Assembly (NCBI RefSeq): GCF_020360975.1 | Contig: NW_025408674.1 | Span: forward strand, 2,666,001-2,730,000 | Direction: 5' to 3' | DNA from: Hirsutella rhossiliensis | Taxonomy: Eukaryota; Ascomycota; Sordariomycetes; Hypocreales; Ophiocordycipitaceae | Length of the DNA stretch: 64,000 bases | Shown here: one piece after another, positions 56,801 through 64,000 of the stretch | Position numbering within the stretch: position 1 is the first letter of the stretch | Layout: the number at the start of each line of letters is the position of its first letter | Made by a program: the position numbers and the translations under genes | Notes under the pieces: model-generated | Databases searched by the model: none | The model's input: the letters and a program-made list of their open reading frames with translations, nothing else | What the model was told of the DNA's origin: nothing

Positions 56801-56838
56801 CGTGCAGGGGTACCATTGAAGACGACTTCATGGCCTGA
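53822..56838 (+). CDS. Ataxin-10 / Ctr86 homologue with large His-rich insertion
   Basis: Three exons: 53822-54063, 54118-54512 and 54563-56838, introns of 54 and 50 nt, giving 970 aa. The C-terminal segment from about 843 (YNGIVPLLNCCAYDDHNPYAKERVTICLKWLLDGCEAN-like) is the conserved Ataxin-10 domain, found in human ATXN10 and yeast Ctr86. The rest is mostly helical and fits an armadillo-like fold. Residues about 420-505 are an insertion with roughly 30 histidines and five cysteines: CHCPECHAC, then HEHEHE and long HD repeats, ending in an acidic stretch. Synonymous codons CAC/CAT and GAC/GAT are mixed through the repeat, so it is not a fresh DNA slippage product. The segment resembles the metal-binding loops of zinc and nickel proteins. 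Yeast Ctr86 is essential and named for copper transport, but its role is not settled. The 50-nt intron uses GTTCGT and is the weakest junction. Confidence 0.82.
55195..55430 (+). repeat. His-Asp/His-Glu coding repeat
   Basis: In-frame CAY-GAY repeats within exon 3 of the Ctr86-like gene; 12 consecutive [DE]H units in the densest part, with irregular synonymous codon use. Confidence 0.93.
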
Positions 56839-57265
56839 GGCCCGCTGTCGCTCCGCCGAGTTGGACTGCGGCACGTGTGTTGCGGGGGCAGAATTGGATT
56901 GTTCACAGTGACTTGAATCGATTGGACGCCCCTGCGGAAAAGGGGCTCGAGGAGACACGAGGGCAAAAAGGACGTTGGCAGCTCGTATGCGGTAACCTAG
57001 TCTGCAGCACACATGCGTACTGCGGGAGACTGCGAACTTTGGGGGCGATAATGTCGCATAATGATATGTATGTCGCCACAGATGATAAATCTAACCGGAA
57101 CCATGTATATCCAACCCGAATCTGGTTCAAAAAAATAGGGGGGGGGAGGGGGGGAGACGGTCATGCAAGCAGGTAGAGAGTCTTGAAACACCTTTCCTCG
57201 GCGGCGGAGCGAAGTGCTACTTGCGGTTCCTCTGGGCTCTGTGGCCCCTGTGGACATCGGGTTCC
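56839..57265. terminator. convergent 3' region between Ctr86-like gene and RIB3
   Basis: 427 bp between two stop codons facing each other. Contains AAAAAATAGGGGGGGG and AATGATATG segments; no gene seen. It must hold both 3' UTRs and polyadenylation sites. Confidence 0.45.
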
Positions 57266-58040
57266 TCAAGTCGAGCCGTTGACATTGAGCTTCCCTTGAA
57301 GCTTCTCTACGTGGTCGACGAGGTCGGCAATGGTGCAAACCTTGAGGCCCCACTTCCTTGCGAAAGCGATGGACGCCTCTCCTCTCATCATTCCGGCGCC
57401 AGAGCGTACCGCCCGGCCTGGGACCTCTTGGCCATCGTCGACGATCTCGCAAATGGCCGCGGCCTCGGACAAGCCGGCAAGGCGGCAGAGCTCGACAGCG
57501 GCCTCGGTGTGGCCGGGGCGAGCCCTGACGCCGCCGGGATGGGCGCGCAAGGGCAGGACGTGGCCGGGGCGACGGAGGCTGGCGGGAGTGGCATCGGGGT
57601 CGGCAAGGACGCGGCAGGCGAGGGCGCGATCGTGGGCGCTGATGCCGGTGGTGACGGAGTCGTGGCTGGCGTCGACGGAGACGGTGTAGGCGGTGCCGCG
57701 CGGGTCCTGGCTGGCCAAGACCATGAGGGGTAGGGCGAGGTGGTCGGCGCGCGAGGGCTTGATGGGCACGCAGATGTAGCCCGACGAGTGGCGGACCATC
57801 CAGGCCATCTGGTCGGCCGAGAGGTTCTGGGCGGCGACGATGAGGTCTGCCTCGTTTTCGCGGCCGGGGTCATCGAGGACGACGAGGAACTCGCCGTTGC
57901 CTGCGCGCGCGCATTTTCAGATTAGCTTCTCGCCCGACGAGTGTTGGGGAGCGGTGCAGGAAAGGAATGGGCGCACGAAAAGCCTCGACGGCGTCCGGGA
58001 TGGAGTCGAATTGACCCTGTGGTATGGCCGGGGCGGCCAT
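57266..58040 (-). CDS. RIB3: 3,4-dihydroxy-2-butanone 4-phosphate synthase
   Basis: Exon 1 is 58040-57977 (MAAPAIPQGQFDSIPDAVEAF) and exon 2 is 57900-57266; the 76-nt intron (GTGCGC...GCTAAT...CGCAG) joins them to give EAFRNGEFLVVLDDPGREN, 232 aa. Conserved elements are complete: DDPGRENEADLI with the metal-binding Glu and acid loop, SADQMAWMVRHSSGYICVP, the TAYTVSVDA and SVTTGISAHDRA segments, the substrate loop RRPGHVLPLRA, and HTEAAVELCRLAG. It converts ribulose-5-phosphate to the four-carbon unit of riboflavin plus formate. Fungal RIB3 is monofunctional, as here, without the GTP cyclohydrolase II domain found fused in many bacteria. It diverges from COQ3 across 738 bp. Confidence 0.95.
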
Positions 58041-58778
58041 TGTGGCAGTCGAGTTGCTTCGTGGGGAGGGGTGCGATGCGATGAAGGGGATCGGCCAGTA
58101 TTATACAAAGGTACCCTCGGGGGACCGGCGGGCGGTACAAGTGGCTATGCCCGTATTTGAAGAGCCCCTCGGCGTTATCCCAGGTACCCAATTGAAGGGT
58201 GACGATGCTGCGACGTATGTATTACAAAGACTCGGATGGATCCAGCTTCATCGTCGGCGGCAGAGGATGGGATCGGATTTCCGCGGGTTAGTTACAAAGC
58301 ATGACTAATGTGGGCAAAGTAAAAGAAGGCCAGCAAATAAAGTTCTTGCAGATATTGTCCTGAACGCTAGGCAGAGGGGACAAGAGCCAAGACAGTCTTT
58401 GTGAGTCAGATTGACAGGGGCGAGGGCGGAAGAAAAAGGCTCGTGGCGCCATCGCGGCATCTTGAGCCCCAAAGCCGACCCGAGGCCGCCCGCCATTCGG
58501 CACGTGTGCGCATGTACAGTACAGTGAAGGAGTGCTCGGTGCGGATGAGCGACTCCACCGCCGGCCGACCCCGAGCCGTTGCCGCATGCAGATAATAATG
58601 GCACGTCTTAAATGATAAAGATCCGGAGAGAGGGAGGAAGAATGTTCCGTCAAGGACAAATTGCACAGTGTCAGTATGGACTCACCGAGCCTGCTTTGTC
58701 AGCATCAGAAATCATGGAGCCCTCAAGGTCATTCTTCTCGACTTGGACGATATCGTCGCCCATCCGTCCGCTCGTCAA
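58041..58778. promoter_or_regulatory. divergent promoter of RIB3 and COQ3
   Basis: 738 bp with no gene. One exact GTACAGTAC (58514) and a CACGTG (58501-58506) lie near the centre. Confidence 0.45.
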
Positions 58779-59636
58779 ATGGCAGCCCCGTCCCGGACAG
58801 CTGCGGCTCGTATTGGGCGGATACTGCCGCGGCCGCGTCCTGTTCCATCTCGGGCGTCTCGAGGACTGCCACCGCCGACGTCGCTGCGCCCGCACTCGAC
58901 CTTTTCGTCCGTCAATCCCGATGAGGTCTCCCACTTCAATGCGCTCGCCAGCGAGTGGTGGGATCCCCACGGCTCATCGCGACTCCTCCACTTGATGAAC
59001 CCGCTGCGACACGACTTCATCCGATCCTGTCGCGGGGTCGGCGGCGGAGAGACGCCCTTATCCTACCTCGACATTGGCTGCGGCGGCGGCATCTTTGCCG
59101 AGAGCGCCGCTCGGCTGCCGACGACGCGACGAGTCACGGCCATCGACCCCACGCCGTCGGTCCTTGCCGTGGCCAAGGCGCACGCACGCAAAGACCCATC
59201 GTTGGTGACCAAGCTCGCCTACAGGCAGAGCTCCATCGAGGAGCTGGAGCAGCCGCTGGACGACGGGCAGCGCTACGACGTGGTGACGCTGTTCGAGGTG
59301 CTCGAGCACATTGACGAGCCGGCCGCCTTCCTGGCGCGGGTACGGCCGTTTGTCAAGCCCGGCGGGTGGCTGGTCATGAGCACCATTGCGCGGACGTGGA
59401 CGAGCTGGCTGACGACGAACCTGGTGGCCGAGGACTTGCTGGGCATCGTCCCGCGCGGAACGCACGACTGGAACAAGTACATCAACGAGGAGGAGCTGCG
59501 GCGATACTTTGTGGACCAAGGCTGGGAGAGCCCGCGCGTCATGGGCGTCGTCTATGTACCCGGTCTGGGATGGAAGGCGGTGCGAGGAAGTGAGAGGGTC
59601 GGCAACTACTTCTTCGGAGTCCGTCGAGGTGACTGA
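58779..59636 (+). CDS. COQ3: ubiquinone biosynthesis O-methyltransferase, mitochondrial
   Basis: Single exon, 285 aa from ATG 58779; the upstream in-frame ATG at 58668 would precede the presequence and is disfavoured. The first 45 residues are rich in Arg, Ser and Ala with no acids (MAAPSRTAAARIGRILPRPRP...), a mitochondrial targeting peptide. The UbiG/Coq3 methyltransferase core follows: HFNALASEWWDPHG, YLDIGCGGGIFAE (SAM motif I, about 96-108), DVVTLFEVLEHID, and the family-specific GTHDWNKYINEEELRRYF. It performs both O-methylation steps of coenzyme Q synthesis on the matrix side of the inner membrane, within the CoQ synthome. Confidence 0.95.
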   Translation: MAAPSRTAAARIGRILPRPRPVPSRASRGLPPPTSLRPHSTFSSVNPDEVSHFNALASEWWDPHGSSRLLHLMNPLRHDFIRSCRGVGGGETPLSYLDIGCGGGIFAESAARLPTTRRVTAIDPTPSVLAVAKAHARKDPSLVTKLAYRQSSIEELEQPLDDGQRYDVVTLFEVLEHIDEPAAFLARVRPFVKPGGWLVMSTIARTWTSWLTTNLVAEDLLGIVPRGTHDWNKYINEEELRRYFVDQGWESPRVMGVVYVPGLGWKAVRGSERVGNYFFGVRRGD

Positions 59637-60260
59637 TGCTCCAGTCCTGGATGGAATGATACCCAGTGGTGGGAATGGACGTCAAAGTCGGGTTCCAGCG
59701 CGTGGACCGTCGGGCCAGTCATGTATAGCTTGAGGACGACGGCGAATACTGGGTGGCTGATGGGCGATGATGAGGCTGAGGTGGATGTCGCGATGGGCTA
59801 CCATTTCTCGGAGTGCGAGTCGTGCCACCATACCGCCGCTATCCTTGTGCGGCCTGGGCAGACGTGAAAGAGTAGGTCAATGCCTTAATAATCCGAGCTC
59901 CGTACCTGCCCACCTCGGTAAAGCAAGGCCTAGACCGCCAGAGCTTCGATTGGTGATTGAAACTCCCGGCCAGCTCAACGAAGTCCACCAAAAACACGTC
60001 GCGCATTGCCTTCCCACGGCCAAACGCGATACGAGGTCGCTGTGCACCAACGACTTCTCTGCGCCTCGTTGCGGCCTGCCGCGTCATCCGCCCCCGTCCT
60101 TGAGCCGTCTGACCTCCAAACCCCACCATTGTCGACGGCCTCTCTCAGCTTTCATTTGCTTCACCTTTTGTTTTGAGCCCTGGCCTCCGTCATGTCGGAA
60201 TAGCGTCTCCTGTCCTGAGGGCTCACCGCAATTGCGGTTCTTACGCTCGCAATAGCCACC
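59637..60260. promoter_or_regulatory. intergenic region upstream of the carboxypeptidase
   Basis: 624 bp with no gene seen. The last 100 bp are CT-rich and probably the carboxypeptidase leader. Confidence 0.45.
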
Positions 60261-62316
60261 ATGCTCATTCCGCTCACTGCCCTCGTGGCAGCCTCCGGCC
60301 TGGCCCTCGCGCAATTCGTCTCGCAGGACGCCCGAGTCCGCAATCTCACCGTCGTGCCCTCACCCGGAGATGCCGGTGTCACCGTCTCCTTCAAGGAGCC
60401 CAAAGGCGCCTGCAGGACAGCCTTTGACAGCCAGAGGCAGTTTACCGGATGGGTCAACATTCCCGGCCAATTCCCCACCAACCTGTTCTTCTGGTTCGTC
60501 GAGGCCCGTGAGCCCACCGAGAGCCTGGCGATTTGGCTCAACGGCGGCCCTGGCGCCAGCTCATTGCTCGGCCTCTTCTCCGAGAACGGGCCCTGTGAGG
60601 TCGTGGAAAGGGGCCTCGAAGACTACGACACGGTTGCCAGAGAGTGGGGCTGGGATCGTGCGTCCAACATGCTCTTCATCGATCAGGTTTGTCTCCTGTC
60701 GCCTCGTCGTGTCATATCACTGATCCCCCGCTGCGCAGCCTAACCAGGTTGGCTTCTCCTATGACACGCCAACCAACGGCACCTTTTCCGCTTTCAATGG
60801 CTCCGCGTCTACGCCCCCGAGCCGCCCCGACGACTCGCTGCCCCCTTGGGCCTCCGCCAACGGCACCTTCAGCACCAACGACCCTAGGGGCACGGCCAAC
60901 ACGACGAGGGCTGCGGCCATGGCTGCCTGGCACGCGATCCAGGGTTTCCTCACCACCTTCCCCCAATATCAGCCAAGTGCCAATGCCTCCGTCGCCCTCA
61001 GCCTCGTTGCCCAGAGCTACGGCGGCGTGTACGGCCCAGTCTTTGCGGAGACGTGGGAAGCGCAGAACCAGAAGCGGTTGACCGGCGTCTTGAACCGAAA
61101 CACGACGTTAGAGCTTCGTCTCACATCGCTGGGCATTTTCAACGGGTGCGTCGATAGCGCGCTTCAAGTGCCCACCTTGCCGGTCTTTGCAAATAACAAC
61201 ACTTACGACATCAAGGCCTTGTCAGACACAGAGGCCGGCCTGTATCGGGACAAGTTCTTCGCCCGCTCCGGTTGCAGAGATCTCCTGGCCCAATGCCAGG
61301 CTGCCGCCGCCGGGCAACCTTGGGAGGGCAATGGCAACAACCAGACAGACGCCGATGCTGTCTGTCGTCAAGCCACGCTGGCCTGCCTCGACATTTCACA
61401 GCCATATTTGAACTCAGGTAAAAGCGCCTACGACATCGCGGCCCTCTCCGCCAACCCCGAGCCCCCGCCGTTCTTCGCCGACTACCTCAACCAGGCTGGC
61501 GTGCAAGCAGCCATTGGCTCGCCCGTCAACTTCACCATGACGAGCAACGTCGTCTCCGCCAACTTCTCATGGACAGGTGACTTTTCCAAGGGCGGCAATG
61601 TCCACCGACTGGCAGCTCTGCTCCAAAGGGGCGTCCGTCTAGGCCTCGTCTACGGCGACAGGGACTACGTGTGTAACTGGTTCGGAGGCGAGGCCGTCTC
61701 GCTAGCGGTTGCTCAGCAGGCGGGCGGAGAGTACGCCGCCAAGTTTCCGACCGCCGGCTATGCGCCGATTGTCGTCAACGACTCGTACATTGGCGGCGAG
61801 GTCCGCCAGTACGGAAACCTGTCCTTTAGCCGCATATATCAGGCCGGCCACGCCGTCGCCTGGTACCAGCCCGAGACGGCGTTCCAGGTCTTTGCCCGCA
61901 TCCTCCTGGGTCGCTCCGTGTCCATGGGTAACATGGTCGACCTGGCCAAGTACAACACGTCCGGGCCACTCAACTCTACGCGCTCAGCCAAGGCGCCCGA
62001 CCCACCCAAGCCGACGTGCTTTATCCGCGCCATGAACATGACGTGCGACGCCGATGCGTTGGAGCTCGCACGCCACGGCGGCGGCGTCGTCATCAACGGG
62101 GTGCTGTACAGCAAGGCAGACGACTGGGTGCTAGCCACGGTCGGGCCGACGGCGACGTCGACGTCGACTTCTTCCCCCTCAGCGGATGCCATGACGGGCC
62201 TGTACACGGCCACCGCGACGCCCAGCAGCGCTGCGTGCTTTGCGAGGCCTTGCTTACCGGTGTGGGAACTCGGGGTTGCTTTGCTCGCGCTGTGCAGCTT
62301 GGTGAGTTTGATGTAG
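60261..62316 (+). CDS. secreted serine carboxypeptidase (peptidase family S10)
   Basis: Exons 60261-60686 and 60739-62316, one 52-nt intron (GTTTGT...GCGCAG), giving 667 aa. The N-terminus is a clear signal peptide (MLIPLTALVAASGLALAQF). S10 hallmarks: LNGGPGASSLLGLFSENGPC (oxyanion hole), VGFSYDTP, the catalytic Ser235 in AQSYGG, Asp449 in YGDRDYVCNWFGG and His513 in AGHAVAWYQPE. The nucleophile elbow carries Gln where most members have Glu or Gly-Glu (GESYGG). About a dozen N-glycosylation sequons are present. The C-terminus is Ser/Thr-rich and ends in a hydrophobic stretch (VWELGVALLALCSLVSLM), so the enzyme may be GPI-anchored to the cell surface. It removes C-terminal residues from peptides in acidic extracellular or vacuolar settings. 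Confidence 0.92.
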
Positions 62317-62711
62317 AGCACGAGGTAGGTGCGCCGGCATCTGGAGACAAGTGTCTATACAGCTTGTGCAGAGGCAAAGCGCGGCCTCTGGTAATTCGTT
62401 GGCGGGAGGGGCGCGGTGATGGAGAGAGGAACTTTGGATCTGGCTGGCGTCTTTGGTCTGGTTCGCGAAGGCGGCCGCTCTCGCATATTTTCGATACCCT
62501 GTAAATATCCAAACGGGATGGCACATGAGAGGGTATAGTCGTGACTACAGGCACGCACCAACAGGGACACGCTCCCCGACACTTGCTGCTCAGGGCAAGC
62601 CCAATATCCAAGATTAATGACCATTACTTTATCTGGGGTATCTTTTCGTCACACATGACCATGTCCTCTTTTACATCACGCCTACTCATGGACAAATGCC
62701 GCCCAGTCAAA
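62317..62711. terminator. convergent 3' region between carboxypeptidase and NSE2
   Basis: 395 bp between facing stop codons; no gene seen. It holds the two 3' UTRs. Confidence 0.45.
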
Positions 62712-64000
62712 TCATGCTCGTGAAAGACGCTCTGCTTTGGGCGCCCTGCCTCTTACGGCTCTCTGGCCCCTCACCATCATGTCCCCGTCCGCGTCGCCTA
62801 TGTCGTCGTCGTCGTCGATCCCGTCCAGCTTGTCGTTGCGTTGGGCTTGCCTTGCGCGCTGGATCCTCCGCAGCATGGCCTGGTCGAGGTAGAAGTCTTC
62901 CGAGAACATTGCGCGGGAGAATGTCTATTGGGATTCGAGTCAGCACTTTTTTGGCCAAGTATGCGGCGGATGTAATATCTAGCGAAGGAAGCAAAGTGCG
63001 TCTTTTGATATTGGGAAGGTTCTAAAGGGGGGAGGGGGGTTATTCGTGCCTCGGAGCATCCCGTCTGGGGACATTGGACAACGCCTTGCGCGGGCAGGTA
63101 ATCGCGAATGGCCGACTTCTCAAATGTGTGCTTGCACTTTGAGTTGCTGAAAGGCTCGTCCATGGGCCGCAGCGTCAGGGGACACTTGATGCTCAGCACC
63201 TCGCGCGCCACGGCAATATCGTCATCGTCGTCATCTGGGCCGGCCCCGACGGTGCTGCGCCGCGTCGCGGCACCGGGCCGGTCCATGACGGGCTGGCCGT
63301 TGGAGCGGAACCACTTAGATGCGTCGGGGAGCGCGGGGCCGTCCTCGCCGGTGGCCGCGTCGTGCCACAGCTTCTTGAAGCCGGCGTAGTCGTTGTTGCG
63401 GGCGTACCGCTGGGCGGGGGTGAGCTGGTCGCTGTACTCTGCGAGTTTCAGGGCGCGACGCTCGCGAAAGGCGTCGAGGGTGCTGGGGACGGGATCCTGC
63501 TTTCGGTCCTGCTGCTCTGCCTCGTTCTCCTCTTCCTCTTCCTCTTCTGCTGCACGGCGCTGCCTGCGCTGCGCAGAGGCGTCGATGTCGCGCGTGACGA
63601 CGGTGGTGTACAAATCAGCCACCACGGCAGCCTCGTCCTCGAGCTCGGCCCTCTTGTCGATGACGTCGCGCACAGCGCATTCGGCGTCACGCGTAAGGGC
63701 GTCGACGTCGCTCTCAAATTGGAGCAGATGGGCCTCGAGGCGAGCCTCCTCGTCCGTCTTGTCGGAGCCCTTTTCCTGCCTCCTGTTGCGCAGGGCTTCG
63801 AGGCGCTCGAGCTGGGCGGCGAGGCGCTCGTTGATGTCGCCGACGCCGAGGCCCAGCTGGCGGACCAGGTCCTTGAGCTGGGCCTCGTAGAAGCGCGTGC
63901 CGCGGTTGTTGGACAGGTCGCCGAGGGCGCGGCGGGCGTTGTCGTCGAGGGGGCAGGCGGGGGGTTCGTATTCGGGCAGGCGGGCCAGGGAGGCGGTGCC
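62712..64000 (-). CDS. NSE2: NSE2/MMS21-like SUMO E3 ligase of the SMC5-SMC6 complex (partial)
   Basis: The gene runs off the window end; the start lies beyond 64000. Two exons are visible: 64000-63050 and 62924-62712. The N-terminal part is a long coiled-coil-like region (RFYEAQLKDLVRQLGLG..., RLAAQLERLEALRNRRQ), matching how Nse2 binds the Smc5 arm, then an acidic Glu-rich run. The SP-RING follows: KCPLTLRPMDEPFSNSKCKHTFEKSAIRDYL and VQCPQTGCS, with the C/H zinc ligands of the PIAS/Nse2 class. The last exon reads FYLDQAMLRRIQRARQAQ and an acidic tail. The 125-nt intron begins with GC rather than GT. The protein sumoylates SMC5/6 and repair substrates during recombination. Confidence 0.9.

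Overview
The window looks like nuclear DNA from a filamentous ascomycete (Pezizomycotina), most likely a GC-rich Sordariomycete such as a member of Hypocreales. The reasons are short introns of about 50-130 nt with GTRNGY donors and CTRAC-like branch sites, GC-rich coding sequence without operons, and fungal-type families: filamentous-type Cdc2 with an insertion, a Pho85-type cyclin, a fungal-specific transcription factor, an amadoriase, and Met10. No prokaryotic features, rRNA, tRNA, CRISPR array or intact transposon were recognised.

Layout. 0-5.4 kb: an OMS1-like mitochondrial methyltransferase (-), diverging from an IMPACT-domain protein (+), then the mitotic kinase CDK1/Cdc2 (+). 5.4-11.4 kb: a gene desert. 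11.4-14.8 kb: a Pcl/Pho80-type cyclin (+) behind a very long pyrimidine-rich leader that is almost free of ATG. 16.9-25.3 kb: a three-HMA copper P-type ATPase (-), diverging from the sulfite reductase flavoprotein subunit MET10 (+). 27.9-29.3 kb: a fructosyl amino acid oxidase (-). 34.5-35.8 kb: a small C2H2 zinc-finger protein (-). 40.1-45.0 kb: a fungal transcription factor (+) facing an EasF/EgtD-type N-methyltransferase (-), with stops 186 bp apart. 45-52.2 kb: a second desert. 52.2-64 kb: a denser run of housekeeping genes: methylthioadenosine phosphorylase (-), an Ataxin-10/Ctr86 homologue with a large His-Asp repeat (+), RIB3 (-), COQ3 (+), a secreted serine carboxypeptidase (+), and the 3' part of the SUMO ligase NSE2/MMS21 (-, cut by the window end).

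How the genes relate. No compact biosynthetic cluster is evident. Loose themes are cell-cycle control (CDK1 and the cyclin), copper and sulfur handling (Cu-ATPase, MET10, MTAP, Ctr86-like protein) and small-molecule methyl transfer (OMS1, EasF-like, COQ3). These are neighbourhoods, not demonstrated pathways. The most unusual signals are the ATG-free cyclin leader with a single uORF, the His-rich insertion in the Ctr86/Ataxin-10 homologue, a strongly over-represented intergenic 9-mer GTACWGTAC, a GC-AG intron in NSE2, and a stop-free in-frame 54-nt intron in the EasF-like gene.

Exon coordinates were derived by hand from splice signals and frame continuity; no similarity search or RNA data were available.
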